NCBI RefSeq assembly: GCF_017742215.1
Contig: NZ_JAGHKP010000006.1
Span: forward strand, 1-64,000
Length of the DNA stretch: 64,000 bases
Source of the DNA: Chitinophaga chungangae
GTDB lineage: Bacteria; Bacteroidota; Bacteroidia; Chitinophagales; Chitinophagaceae
Reading direction: 5' to 3'
Shown here: one piece after another, positions 42,957 through 51,897 of the stretch
Position numbering within the stretch: the stretch's first letter is position 1
How the letters are laid out: every line of letters starts with the position of its first letter
Made by a program: the position numbers and the translations under genes
Notes under the pieces: generated by a model
Databases searched by the model: none
What the model was told of the DNA's origin: nothing
The model's input: the letters and a program-made list of their open reading frames with translations, nothing else

Positions 42957-43631
42957 TTATTTAAGCTCCTCAAACCCTATATCCATAAGCGGGTATTTTT
43001 GAGGTTCTTTGAGATAATAATGCCACCATTCCGTTTCCAGCGCCACAAAACCGTGCGCTTCCATAAGGGTGCGCAGCAGCGCGCGGTTTTCCTTCACTTC
43101 GTCGCTCAGTTCTTCATAGTCGTGGTGGGCTTTTTCGGTGAAGTCGTCGTACGGCGTGGGCATGGGCATTTCCTTGCCGGTTTTCAGGTAAATGAGGGTG
43201 AGGTCCACCGCCACGCCGCGGTTGTGGCCCGAGCCTTTTTTAGGGTCGGCGGCATAACGGTCGTCTGGCACGATCTCCCACATTTTTTCGGTGACGCGGT
43301 AAGGGCGGTAACCGTCGTAAATTTTGATGCCGAGGCCCAATGGCGCCAGGTATTCCTGTAAATTCAGCAACGCCTCGTAGGCCGGGCGGCGCAGGAACAC
43401 GGCGGGGAACGGGTAGAGCACCGTTTTTGTGAAATTGTCCGCCGTGGCGTAACGCACGTCCATGGCGAAATCTGTCACCCGCAGCAGCGCCTGTTGCGGA
43501 TCGGCTTTTACGAGTTCTTGATACAGCTCCAGGTTGTTCACCACGGGCAGCCCGTATTTGTTCAGCGGGATCTGCTGGCCGAAAATGGAGAAAGGAAGAA
43601 GAAAAAAGCACAGGATAAATATATTTTTCAC
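42957..43631 (-). CDS. D-Ala-D-Ala dipeptidase (VanX/DdpX type, M15D)
   Basis: The 224-residue protein has a signal peptide (MKNIFILCFFLLPFSIFGQ). Zinc ligands and catalytic residues lie in SGHNRGVAVDLTL (His and Asp) and ETEWWHYYL (Glu and His), and the substrate Arg in DGYRPYR. VanX-type enzymes cleave D-alanyl-D-alanine; outside resistance clusters they serve peptidoglycan turnover. There is no vanHA nearby, so a resistance role is not supported. The 3' neighbour is the DUF1080 protein. Confidence 0.88.
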   Translation of the reverse strand: MKNIFILCFFLLPFSIFGQQIPLNKYGLPVVNNLELYQELVKADPQQALLRVTDFAMDVRYATADNFTKTVLYPFPAVFLRRPAYEALLNLQEYLAPLGLGIKIYDGYRPYRVTEKMWEIVPDDRYAADPKKGSGHNRGVAVDLTLIYLKTGKEMPMPTPYDDFTEKAHHDYEELSDEVKENRALLRTLMEAHGFVALETEWWHYYLKEPQKYPLMDIGFEELK

Positions 43632-43693
43632 TGAGATCGATTTAGATTGCTATAAAATTAGTGAAGAAAGTACATGATCAGGGTAAAAAAGAA

Positions 43694-43725
43694 TTGCAAT
43701 AAGGCATAATATTGAGGTATTTTAG
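43694..43725 (+). promoter_or_regulatory. Possible promoter of the L-fucose operon
   Basis: TTG (43694-43696), 21 nt, then TATTTTAG (43718-43725), a near match to TAnnTTTG, 21 bp before the first start codon. Support is modest. Confidence 0.4.
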
Positions 43726-43746
43726 AACCCTTAAAATAACTAAAAG

Positions 43747-44529
43747 ATGAGTTTTTTCCGACTAGATGGAAAAGTGGCAGTTGTGACCGGCGCCGGCAGC
43801 GGTATCGGGCAGGCCATTGCAAGGTGTTTCGCCGCCAGCGGGGCCGCCGTGCATGTGCTCGAACTGAATGAAGAAGCAGGCCAGGGTACCGTGAACGACA
43901 TTGCCGCGGCAGGCGGCAAAGCGCAGGTGCATGCGGTGAACGTGGCAGACCAGGCGGCCGTTTCCGCCGTTATGAAAAATGTGGCCGCTATCACCGGCCG
44001 GCTGGACATTCTCGTGAACTGCGCGGGCATCGCTCACATCGGCAAACTGGAAAATACCGCCGAACAGGATTTCGACAGGGTGTTTGCCGTAAACGTAAAA
44101 GGAACGTACAATTGCATGTATGCCGTAATAGAACAAATGAAAAAACAGGGCGGCGGCGTGATCCTCAACATCGCTTCCATTGCTTCCAGCGTAGGCATTC
44201 CGGACAGGTTCGCCTATTCCATGAGCAAAGGCGCGGTGCTGACCATGACGCTCTCCACCGCGAAAGATTACCTGGCCGACAAGATCCGCGTGAACTGCGT
44301 ATCGCCCGCGCGCGTGCATACGCCGTTCGTAGACGGTTTTATTGCCAAAAACTATCCCGGCAAAGAAGCCGAGATGTTCGAAAAATTATCCAAAACCCAG
44401 CCCATCGGCCGCATGGCGAAACCCGATGAAGTGGGATACCTTGCCCTGTACCTCTGCTCGGATGAAGCAGGATTTATCACCGGCTGCGACTACCCGATAG
44501 ACGGCGGCTTCATCAAACTGAACAATTAA
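43747..44529 (+). CDS. SDR oxidoreductase, probable 2-keto-3-deoxy-L-fuconate dehydrogenase
   Basis: The 260-residue short-chain dehydrogenase has the NAD site TGAGSGIG (residues 14-21), Ser144, Tyr157 and Lys161 (YSMSK) as catalytic residues, and NCAGIAHIG. Bacterial oxidative L-fucose catabolism needs two SDRs. The segment SPARVHTPFVDGF and the operon with FAH and lactonase enzymes suggest this one oxidises 2-keto-3-deoxy-L-fuconate at C4. The substrate is inferred from context. The stop overlaps the next start (TAATG). Confidence 0.75.
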   Translation: MSFFRLDGKVAVVTGAGSGIGQAIARCFAASGAAVHVLELNEEAGQGTVNDIAAAGGKAQVHAVNVADQAAVSAVMKNVAAITGRLDILVNCAGIAHIGKLENTAEQDFDRVFAVNVKGTYNCMYAVIEQMKKQGGGVILNIASIASSVGIPDRFAYSMSKGAVLTMTLSTAKDYLADKIRVNCVSPARVHTPFVDGFIAKNYPGKEAEMFEKLSKTQPIGRMAKPDEVGYLALYLCSDEAGFITGCDYPIDGGFIKLNN

Positions 44530-45287
44530 TGCGACGCCTAGTACTGCCCTTCACGCTCGCGCTGGCCATTGCAGCCTGCAACAGCGGTTCCACGGGGAAA
44601 AAAACGGACGAATACAAAAGCGACGACAATCCCGTTGTTCCGGCAACGCCCGGCGGCACTTTCACCGTCACCATTCTCGACCGCGACAAAGACACGTCTG
44701 CCGTGCGTTTTAATTTTACATTCGATACGCTCAAATACGAAAGAACGTTCAACGACCTGCCGCTGATCAAAGGATATCCCGATTCGGCGATCTATAAAGT
44801 TTTCTGGGACGAGCCCAACAGCGTATGGGTCGGCTTCATCAAACCTAACCGCGACACGAGGTATTACCACGGCTCGCAGGACAAGGCTTCGCTGAAGATC
44901 AACTGGGTGCCTTCGCCCCCGCGCCGTATCTACCAGTTCATGGAGAAAGTGAAAGGATTGGGAGACGCCATCCGCCAGCAGGAAATGCTGCAGCAATACG
45001 ACCAGGAATTAAAATCCGGCCAGATCATCGCGCACTTCATCGTAAAACTGCAGGACGCCGAAAAGCCCGGCAGCAAAAACGTATACATCGAATACGGCGG
45101 CATCCGCCGCGTGCTGGAACTGCCCGTGCCGAAAGGCGCGAAGCCCTACATCCAGTCGGTGGCCGAAGATCATTGCGTGGTGGGCCTTTTAATGCCGGAC
45201 GGCGAAAAAGAGGATTATTATGAAGTAAAGGTAGTGAACGGCCGCATAGGTTATAAACAAGTACAAACAGCTTTAAACATAAAATAG
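44529..45287 (+). CDS. Lipoprotein of unknown function inside the fucose operon
   Basis: The 252-residue protein has a signal peptide with a lipobox (LALAIAACNSG), so it is probably a lipoprotein. The mature part is beta-rich with many Asp/Lys/Tyr (for example DRDKDTSAVRFNF) and ends in a small domain (VAEDHCVVGLLMPDGEKEDY). No family is recognised. It starts on the last base of the upstream stop codon and precedes the hydrolase gene by 4 bp, so it must be translated with catabolic enzymes; a role in sensing or binding sugar outside the cytoplasm is possible but unproven. Confidence 0.6.
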   Translation: MRRLVLPFTLALAIAACNSGSTGKKTDEYKSDDNPVVPATPGGTFTVTILDRDKDTSAVRFNFTFDTLKYERTFNDLPLIKGYPDSAIYKVFWDEPNSVWVGFIKPNRDTRYYHGSQDKASLKINWVPSPPRRIYQFMEKVKGLGDAIRQQEMLQQYDQELKSGQIIAHFIVKLQDAEKPGSKNVYIEYGGIRRVLELPVPKGAKPYIQSVAEDHCVVGLLMPDGEKEDYYEVKVVNGRIGYKQVQTALNIK

Positions 45288-45291
45288 AGTT

Positions 45292-46146
45292 ATGAAATTA
45301 ATCAGGTTCGGATTGTTGGGAGAAGAAAAACCCGGTATTGCAACGGAAGCCGGGATGTTTGACGTGTCTGCTTTCGGTGAAGATTTCGGGGAGCGTTTTT
45401 TTGAGACGGAGGGCATCGCGCGTCTTGAAAAATGGTGGGCCGCGAACGCGGACAAATGCCCGAAAGTGCCCGAAGGCACAAGGTTAGGCTCCTGCATCCA
45501 GCGCCCTTCCAAGATCATCTGCATCGGTCTGAACTATGCGGACCATGCGCGTGAAACGAACGCTGCCATTCCCACGGAACCGATCGTGTTCTTCAAATCC
45601 ACTTCTTCCCTCGTAGGGCCGAACGATAACCTGGTGATCCCGCGCGGCAGTGAAAAAACCGACTGGGAAGTAGAACTGGCGGTAGTGATCGGCAAAAAAG
45701 CCAGCTATGTCGATCAGCATGAAGCGATGGATTACGTGGCGGGTTACGCGCTGCACAACGATTACAGCGAACGCGCCTTTCAATTGGAGAGAAATGGCCA
45801 GTGGGTGAAAGGCAAAAGCTCGGACACCTTTGCGCCGCTCGGCCCCTGGATGGTAACGAAAGACGAGATCAAAGACGTGCATAACCTGCGCCTGTGGCTG
45901 ACCGTGAACGGTAAAAAAATGCAGGACGGGAATACCTCCAATTTCATTTTCAACGTTCCATTCGTGATATCGTACCTGAGCCAGTTCATGAGCCTGCTGC
46001 CGGGCGACGTGATCTCCACCGGCACGCCCGCGGGCGTGGGCCTCGGCTTTAACCCGCAGATCTACCTGAAAGCGGGCGACGTGATCGAGCTGGGTATCGA
46101 CGGATTGGGCACTTCGCGGCAGGAAGCAGTGGCCTGGACAAAATAA
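45292..46146 (+). CDS. FAH-family hydrolase, probable 2,4-diketo-3-deoxy-L-fuconate hydrolase
   Basis: The 284-residue protein belongs to the fumarylacetoacetate hydrolase family: IGLNYADHARET, EVELAVVIGKKASY and NDYSER hold the metal-binding Glu/Asp, and GDVISTGTPAGVGLG is the usual C-terminal motif. In the L-fucose pathway this family splits 2,4-diketo-3-deoxy-L-fuconate into pyruvate and L-lactate. It could also be a related acylpyruvase; context makes the fuconate role most likely. Cytosolic. Confidence 0.82.
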   Translation: MKLIRFGLLGEEKPGIATEAGMFDVSAFGEDFGERFFETEGIARLEKWWAANADKCPKVPEGTRLGSCIQRPSKIICIGLNYADHARETNAAIPTEPIVFFKSTSSLVGPNDNLVIPRGSEKTDWEVELAVVIGKKASYVDQHEAMDYVAGYALHNDYSERAFQLERNGQWVKGKSSDTFAPLGPWMVTKDEIKDVHNLRLWLTVNGKKMQDGNTSNFIFNVPFVISYLSQFMSLLPGDVISTGTPAGVGLGFNPQIYLKAGDVIELGIDGLGTSRQEAVAWTK

Positions 46147-46153
46147 AATCGTT

Positions 46154-46489
46154 ATGAAACCGAAAAGATATGTTCTCGCGCTGGACCTGAAAGACGATCC
46201 GGAACTGATCGCGGAATACCTCGAGATCCACAAGGCCGTGTGGCCGGACATACTCGCCAGCATCCGCGAAGCGGGCATTACCGCCTGTGATATGTTCAGG
46301 GCCGGCACGCGCATGGTGATGATCCTCGAAGTGGACGACACGTTTTCGTTCGAGCGCAAAAACGCGATAGACGAGGGCAGCGCCATCGTACAAAAATGGG
46401 AAGCCTTTATGTGGACGTTCCAGCAGGCCATTCCCTCCGCCAAACCCGGTGAAAAGTGGGTGTTGATGGACCAGTTTTTTTCTTTATAG
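46154..46489 (+). CDS. L-rhamnose/L-fucose mutarotase family protein
   Basis: The 111-residue protein matches the RhaM-type mutarotase family (COG3254): KRYVLALDLKDDPELIAEY, then HKAVWPDI with the catalytic-type His26, then a WEAFMW element. It interconverts alpha and beta anomers of the sugar, which speeds supply to the dehydrogenase. In this operon L-fucose is the expected substrate. It lies 7 bp after the FAH gene. Confidence 0.85.
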   Translation: MKPKRYVLALDLKDDPELIAEYLEIHKAVWPDILASIREAGITACDMFRAGTRMVMILEVDDTFSFERKNAIDEGSAIVQKWEAFMWTFQQAIPSAKPGEKWVLMDQFFSL

Positions 46490-46510
46490 CTTCAAGACTA
46501 TTTCAACGTT

Positions 46511-47341
46511 ATGATCATAGACGCTCATCAGCATTTCTGGCAGTTCGATCCCGTGCGCGACGCATGGATCACCGAGGAAATGCAAACGATCCGGAAGGAT
46601 TTTTTACCCGAAGACCTCAAACCCGTGCTGGAAAAGAACGGGGTAGACGGCTGCGTGGCCGTGCAGGCGGATCAGAGCGAAACGGAAACGGATTTCCTGC
46701 TGCAGCTCGCCAATGAAAATGATTTTATCAAAGGCGTAGTGGGCTGGGCAGACCTCCGCGGCGCCGATATTAAAAGCAGGCTGGAACATTACTCGAAGTT
46801 CCCGCTGCTGAAAGGTTTCCGTCATATCGTACAAGGCGAGCCGGATAAAAATTTCCTGCTGCGCGACGATTTCGGCAATGGCATCAAAGCCCTTGCGGAA
46901 TACGATTTTACATACGACATTCTCGTGTACCCGCACCAATTGCCCGCCGTGGGCGAGTTCGTGAAAAAGTTCCATGAACAGCCGCTGGTGATCGACCATC
47001 TTGCCAAACCCGATTTCGAAACGGGCGAGTTAAAAAGTTGGGAACAGCACATCCGCAACATCGCGCGGTATAAGAACGTGTATTGCAAGCTTAGCGGAAT
47101 GGTCACCGAAGCGGACCTGCAAAACTGGGAATACGAAGATTTTGTGCCGTTCCTCGAAGTGGCGCTGGAAGCATTCGGGCCGGACAGGCTCATGTTCGGA
47201 TCAGACTGGCCGGTATGCCTGCTGGCGGCGGAATACGAAGAAGTGATCGGCATCGTGCGGCAATTCGTTGGCAAACTTTCTGCGTCTGAACAAACGCAGA
47301 TCATGGGAGGCAATGCCGCGGAATTTTATAAACTCAAATAA
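46511..47341 (+). CDS. Amidohydrolase-2 family, probable L-fucono-1,5-lactonase
   Basis: The 276-residue TIM-barrel hydrolase begins with IIDAHQHFW, the metal-binding HxH of the family, and contains DHLAKPDF, MFGSDWPVC (catalytic Asp) and YCKLSGM. Amidohydrolases of this group (cog3618) hydrolyse L-fucono-lactone in characterised systems. The family assignment is firm; the specific substrate is from operon context. Cytosolic. Confidence 0.82.
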   Translation: MIIDAHQHFWQFDPVRDAWITEEMQTIRKDFLPEDLKPVLEKNGVDGCVAVQADQSETETDFLLQLANENDFIKGVVGWADLRGADIKSRLEHYSKFPLLKGFRHIVQGEPDKNFLLRDDFGNGIKALAEYDFTYDILVYPHQLPAVGEFVKKFHEQPLVIDHLAKPDFETGELKSWEQHIRNIARYKNVYCKLSGMVTEADLQNWEYEDFVPFLEVALEAFGPDRLMFGSDWPVCLLAAEYEEVIGIVRQFVGKLSASEQTQIMGGNAAEFYKLK

Positions 47342-47355
47342 AAAGTATAGCAACA

Positions 47356-48141
47356 ATGAATCTCGGGTTACAGGATAAAGTAGTGATCGTTACCGGCGGC
47401 GCCAAAGGCATCGGCGAAGCCATTGCAAAACTCGTTGCCGCCGAAGGTGCGGTTGCCGTGATAGCGGGCCGCAAAGCGGAAGACAACGACAAAACCGTGG
47501 CTGCCATCCGCCAGCTGGGCGGAAAAGCGTTCGGCATACAGGCCGAGCTGGGCGTTATGGAAGATTGCAAAAAGGTGATCGACATTACCGTGAAGGAGTT
47601 TGGCAAAATAGACGGCCTGATCAACAACGCCGGCGCTAACGACGGCGTGGGACTGGAAAGCGGGAGCCCGGAGCGATTCATGGCTTCCCTGCAAAACAAC
47701 CTCAGTCATTATTACAACCTCGCGCATTTCGCGCTGCCTTACCTGAAAGCGACCAAAGGCAACATCGTGAACATCGGTTCCAAAGTGGCCGCCACAGGGC
47801 AGGGCAACACATCCGGCTACGCCGCTTCCAAAGGCGCCATCAACGCGCTTACCCGCGAATGGGCCGTGGAGCTGCTGCCGTATTCCGTGCGTGTGAACAC
47901 GGTTATTCCTGCCGAAGTGTGGACGCCGCTGTATGAAACCTGGATCAAATCATTGCCCAACCCGGAAGAGAAACTGAAATCCATCGTATCGAAAATACCT
48001 TTGGAGCACAGGATGACCACTTCCGAAGAGATCGCGGCGATGACGGTGTTCCTGCTCAGCGGCCTTTCTTCCCACACTACGGGGCAGATCGTGTATGTAG
48101 ACGGCGGTTATACGCATCTCGACCGTTCCATCAACGAATAA
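47356..48141 (+). CDS. SDR oxidoreductase, probable L-fucose dehydrogenase
   Basis: The 261-residue SDR has TGGAKGIG (residues 13-20), NNAGAND, and catalytic Ser142, Tyr155 and Lys159 (YAASKG). It resembles the L-fucose dehydrogenase type of Burkholderia-like pathways and would make L-fucono-1,5-lactone. The alternative is that the roles of this gene and the SDR at 43747 are exchanged. It lies 14 bp after the lactonase. Confidence 0.75.
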   Translation: MNLGLQDKVVIVTGGAKGIGEAIAKLVAAEGAVAVIAGRKAEDNDKTVAAIRQLGGKAFGIQAELGVMEDCKKVIDITVKEFGKIDGLINNAGANDGVGLESGSPERFMASLQNNLSHYYNLAHFALPYLKATKGNIVNIGSKVAATGQGNTSGYAASKGAINALTREWAVELLPYSVRVNTVIPAEVWTPLYETWIKSLPNPEEKLKSIVSKIPLEHRMTTSEEIAAMTVFLLSGLSSHTTGQIVYVDGGYTHLDRSINE

Positions 48142-48189
48142 AATATCAACCACGATAAATTCCACATTCATCACCTAAAACGCAATAAC

Positions 48190-49437
48190 ATGGCAGGCGG
48201 CGCAGCTTCCACAACCAGTTATACCACCACCGGCCCGAAAAACGGGCAGAAATACCTGTTTCCCTTCATACTGGTGACCAGCCTCTTTTTTATGTGGGGC
48301 CTGGCTTACGGCCTGCTGGACGTGTTGAACAAACATTTCCAGAATGCTTTGTCTATCGACAAGGCGCGGTCTACGCTGCTGCAGGGCGCTTATTTCGGCG
48401 CGTATTTTTTGATGGCGTTGCCGGCCGGCCTTTTGATGAAACGCTTCGGGTATAAATCGGGCATCATCTTCGGTTTGCTTTTATACGCCGCGGGCGCTGC
48501 GTTGTTTTACCCTTCCGCGCACTACGCCAACTTCGATTTTTTCCTGCTGGCGCTTTTTATCCTCGCTTCGGGCCTCGCTTTCCTTGAAACGGCGGCTAAC
48601 CCTTACGTAACGGTGCTGGGCGACAAAGCCACTTCCGAACAGCGTTTGAACCTGAGCCAGTGTTTCAACGGCCTGGGGTCTTTCCTCGGCCCCGTGATCG
48701 GCGCGCAATTGTTTTTCCATGGGGGAGAAGGGGCCGCGGCTTCTTCAGACCTGGGTTCCGTACAGCTGGTGTATATCGTGATGGCCATAGTAGTGCTGCT
48801 GATCGCTTTCCTGTTTTACCGCACCACGCTGCCGGAGATCACCGCCGCTGATGACAATAAAAATGCGGCTGCAGGCGCTGCGAAACCGCTTTTTCAACAC
48901 CGTCATTTTGTATGGGGCATCATCGCGCAGTTCTTTTACGTTGCGGCGCAGGTGGGCATCGGGGCTTTGTTTATCAATTATGTGACCGAACATATGGAAG
49001 GCGGGAACGACAAAGACGCGTCTTACCTGCTGAGCGTATCGCTGGCATTGTTTACCGCGGGCCGTTTCGCGGGCACCGCCATTATGCGGAAAGTGGCGCC
49101 CAACGCACTGCTTACCGCTTACGCGCTTATCAACATCGTATTGTGCGCGGTCGTGATCATGGGGCATGGCATTGTTGCCGTAACCGCCTTGGTGGCGATC
49201 TTCTTTTTTATGTCGATTATGTTCCCGACCATTTTCGCGCTGGGCGTGAAAGACCTCGGGCCGCACACCAAAACCGGCTCGTCGTTCATTATCATGTCCA
49301 TTGCCGGCGGCGCATTTGTGCCGTATGTTATGGGCACGCTGGCGAAAGACCATTCCACCGCATTTTCCTTCATCGTTCCGCTGATCTGTTTCGTGATCGT
49401 GCTGTTCTACGGCGCAAGAGGCTACCGGACGAGATAA
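48190..49437 (+). CDS. fucP: L-fucose:H+ symporter (FucP, MFS)
   Basis: The 415-residue MFS protein has about 12 helices. The N-terminal LFFMWGLAYGLLDVLNKHFQ and the LETAANPYVTVLGD segment with Asn and Asp near the sugar site are characteristic of FucP/GluP. Its place at the end of the oxidative fucose operon makes L-fucose the probable substrate. The terminator at 49455 follows. Confidence 0.93.
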   Translation: MAGGAASTTSYTTTGPKNGQKYLFPFILVTSLFFMWGLAYGLLDVLNKHFQNALSIDKARSTLLQGAYFGAYFLMALPAGLLMKRFGYKSGIIFGLLLYAAGAALFYPSAHYANFDFFLLALFILASGLAFLETAANPYVTVLGDKATSEQRLNLSQCFNGLGSFLGPVIGAQLFFHGGEGAAASSDLGSVQLVYIVMAIVVLLIAFLFYRTTLPEITAADDNKNAAAGAAKPLFQHRHFVWGIIAQFFYVAAQVGIGALFINYVTEHMEGGNDKDASYLLSVSLALFTAGRFAGTAIMRKVAPNALLTAYALINIVLCAVVIMGHGIVAVTALVAIFFFMSIMFPTIFALGVKDLGPHTKTGSSFIIMSIAGGAFVPYVMGTLAKDHSTAFSFIVPLICFVIVLFYGARGYRTR

Positions 49438-49454
49438 CCGCATTAAATCTTCTT

Positions 49455-49492
49455 AAAACGCCGCAAAGCCGCCCGGTTTTGCGGCGTTTTTT
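49455..49492 (+). terminator. Terminator after the fucose operon
   Basis: A 13-bp perfect stem (aaaacgccgcaaa with tttgcggcgtttt) around a 10-nt loop is followed by a T-run. Confidence 0.9.
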
Positions 49493-49520
49493 GCGTAAAT
49501 TAGTAGCACAACTCCGGACC

Positions 49521-50264
49521 ATGAAGCCATATTACCTGCTCCCCCTGCTCTTTTTATTTTGCATCGCCTGTAAAAAGGACAAGCAGGAGCAGAAGGGCAA
49601 CATCCAGATCAACTTCAAAAACGTCGTCAACGGCGTGCCCCTTACACTGAATACCGCCAATTATACCAATGCAAACGGGGAAACCTTCACCGTCACCACT
49701 TTCAAATACTACATCAGCAACATTTCCCTCGTAAAGATGGACAACAGCACCCTGCGCATTCCCGACACTTACTTTCTGGTAGATGAAAGCACCGCCGCTT
49801 CCAAAAACATCTCTTTCCAGGCGCCTGTGGGCGAATACAGGGGCATTTCGTTCAAAATAGGAGTAGACAGCACGCGGAACGTCAGCGGCGCGCAAACCGG
49901 CGCCTTAGACCCTGTGAACGGCATGTTCTGGAGCTGGAACAGCGGCTACATCATGGCAAAGATGGAAGGCGCCAGCCCCGCGTCCGCGGCGGCAGACAAA
50001 ACCCTTACTTTTCACATCGGCGGGTTCAAAGGCAACTTCAACGCCGTGCAAAACGTAGACCTGGTAAGCCCGATCAGCCTGAACGTTGGGCTGCAGCGCC
50101 ACCCGCAGCTCACGCTTACCGCAGACCTGTACAACTGGTTCACCGGCATCAACCTGATCAGGTTCAGTGACAACGCAACGGTGCACGTGCCCGGCGAACT
50201 GGCCTGGAAGATCTCGATGAATTACCGCACCATGTTCAGAATTACAGACGTAACCGACCTTTGA
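49521..50264 (+). CDS. MbnP-like copper-binding lipoprotein
   Basis: The start at ATG 49521 gives 247 residues. A signal peptide ends near FLFCIACKKD, suggesting a lipoprotein. The mature part matches the MbnP family: FKYYISNISLVK, FKIGVDSTRN and the key GMFWSWNSGYIMAKMEG, whose Trp can be oxidised to kynurenine in characterised MbnP, then FHIGGFKGN. MbnP binds copper and works with the dihaem protein MbnH, encoded next. Located at the periplasmic side of a membrane. Confidence 0.88.
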   Translation: MKPYYLLPLLFLFCIACKKDKQEQKGNIQINFKNVVNGVPLTLNTANYTNANGETFTVTTFKYYISNISLVKMDNSTLRIPDTYFLVDESTAASKNISFQAPVGEYRGISFKIGVDSTRNVSGAQTGALDPVNGMFWSWNSGYIMAKMEGASPASAAADKTLTFHIGGFKGNFNAVQNVDLVSPISLNVGLQRHPQLTLTADLYNWFTGINLIRFSDNATVHVPGELAWKISMNYRTMFRITDVTDL

Positions 50265-51304
50265 CGAAATACTTCATATACGCATGCTGCCTGTTCCTCC
50301 TCATCTGGAGCTGCCGGCGAAACGGGGACGTGAAGCCCGGGCCGACGCCTTATACCCTTCAGCTTCCGTCTAATTTCCCCGCGCCGGTTTACGACATGAG
50401 CGGCAACCCGCTCACTAAAGAAGGCATTGCGCTGGGCAGGCGTTTATTTTACGATCCGCGCCTTTCCCGCGACAGCACCGTTTCCTGCGGCTTCTGCCAC
50501 CAGCAGTTCGCCGCCTTCGCGCACTTCGATCACCCGATCAGTCATGGTATAGACAACCGCAACGGCTTCCGCTCAGTGCCCGGCCTGTTCAACCTCATCT
50601 GGCAGAAAGATTTTATGTGGGATGGCGGGGTGAACCACCTCGAAATACAACCGCTCACGCCCATCACCGACCCGAACGAAATGGGGGAAGACCTGGCCAG
50701 GCTGATCGGCCGGCTGAACGCAGACCGGAAATACCGCGGCCTTTTCAGCGACGCATTCGGGGAAGGGGAGATCAATTCGCAAAAACTGTTCAAAGCCCTC
50801 GCGCAATTCATGGCCACCATGAACTCCTTCAATTCGAAATACGACAGCGTGATGCGCCACGCTCCCGGTGTGCAATTCACCGCCGAGGAAGCGGGCGGCT
50901 ACGCCACTTTCCAGGCCAAATGCGCAGCCTGCCACAAAGAGCCCCTGTTTACCGACGGTTCGTTCCGCAACAACGGTCTTCCCTACAACCCCTACCTGCA
51001 CGACGCGGGCCGTATGCGCATCACGAACAGCACAGACGATTACCTCAAATTTAAGGTGCCTTCGCTGCGGAATGTGATCAAAAGCCCGCCTTATATGCAC
51101 GATGGCAGGTTTTATGACCTGTTCGACGTATTTTTGCATTATTCCGACAGCGTAGTGCAAACCCCGACCATAGACCCGTTAGTGAAAAACCGCATACCAT
51201 TGAGCAGCAAAGAGCAGCGGGAACTGTACCTTTTCCTGAATACGCTCACCGATCCCGGGTTTATCAACAGCAAGTCTTTAAGCGAAATCTTGATAACTGA
51301 TTGA
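50261..51304 (+). CDS. Dihaem cytochrome-c peroxidase family protein (MbnH-like)
   Basis: The 347-residue protein starts at TTG (50261), overlapping the preceding stop as TTGA; no ATG lies near the signal peptide (FIYACCLFLLIWSC), so the rare start is the best choice. Two c-type haem motifs are present: CGFCH and CAACH. The family of bacterial dihaem peroxidases and MbnH/MauG uses them; pairing with MbnP points to MbnH, which oxidises a Trp of MbnP. It is secreted or lipid-anchored at the outer side. The 4-nt overlap implies translational coupling. Confidence 0.88.
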   Translation: MTKYFIYACCLFLLIWSCRRNGDVKPGPTPYTLQLPSNFPAPVYDMSGNPLTKEGIALGRRLFYDPRLSRDSTVSCGFCHQQFAAFAHFDHPISHGIDNRNGFRSVPGLFNLIWQKDFMWDGGVNHLEIQPLTPITDPNEMGEDLARLIGRLNADRKYRGLFSDAFGEGEINSQKLFKALAQFMATMNSFNSKYDSVMRHAPGVQFTAEEAGGYATFQAKCAACHKEPLFTDGSFRNNGLPYNPYLHDAGRMRITNSTDDYLKFKVPSLRNVIKSPPYMHDGRFYDLFDVFLHYSDSVVQTPTIDPLVKNRIPLSSKEQRELYLFLNTLTDPGFINSKSLSEILITD

Positions 51305-51388
51305 TAATTAATTAGATAAGAATAATTTAACATTTTGGGAACATATCTTTAACCGTTTTTGGCAGGAATTTTGCCAATTCCCCATGTC

Positions 51389-51838
51389 ATGTTAAAAAAT
51401 GTATTAAATAAAATTGTGAAGTATGCAGCGGCAGCGTTGTTGGTCCTTGCCATAGGCGCCGTTCCCGCAATGGCGCAGCGGAAAGTGACCACATCGCCCA
51501 AATCGCCCGCCACGGGAATCGCGAGCTATTACGCCCAGAAGTTCCATGGCAGGAAAACCGCCAGCGGCGAGATTTTTGATAACACTGCCATGACGGCGGC
51601 GCATAACACGCTCCCGCTCGGCACCATGATCAAGGTGACCAATATCCGGAACAACCGTTGGGTGATCGTGAAAGTGACGGACCGCCTGCACGCGGCTAAC
51701 CGCAGGATCGTGGACCTTACGCAGGCCGCGGCCAAACAGCTCGGTTTTATCCACTGGGGAATTACCAAAGTACGGGTGGAAGTGGTTAGCAAAGAATTTG
51801 TGAACAGCCTTCCTTTCTGGGAAATGGCGTTGAATTAA
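51389..51838 (+). CDS. RlpA-like double-psi beta-barrel protein
   Basis: The start at ATG 51389 gives 149 residues with a signal peptide (IVKYAAAALLVLAIGAVPAMA). The rest is the RlpA domain: TGIASYYAQKFHGRKTASGE, HNTLPLGTMIKVTNIRN and VDLTQAAAKQLG. RlpA proteins act as lytic transglycosylases on naked septal glycan strands. No SPOR domain is attached. A strong terminator follows. Confidence 0.88.
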   Translation: MLKNVLNKIVKYAAAALLVLAIGAVPAMAQRKVTTSPKSPATGIASYYAQKFHGRKTASGEIFDNTAMTAAHNTLPLGTMIKVTNIRNNRWVIVKVTDRLHAANRRIVDLTQAAAKQLGFIHWGITKVRVEVVSKEFVNSLPFWEMALN

Positions 51839-51860
51839 ACAGCCGTTTATTATGCTTATA

Positions 51861-51897
51861 AAAAAATTGCCGGTCAACCGACCGGCAATTTTTTTTT
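51861..51897. terminator. Bidirectional terminator between rlpA-like gene and tag
   Basis: A 15-bp perfect stem (51861-51875 with 51880-51894) on a 4-nt loop, with A- and T-runs at the two sides, lies between convergent genes. Confidence 0.92.

Noticed and set aside
42957-43631. Vancomycin-resistance vanX
   Set aside because: No vanH, vanA or vanRS genes are present, and the organism type is Gram-negative; a cell-wall turnover dipeptidase is the simpler reading.
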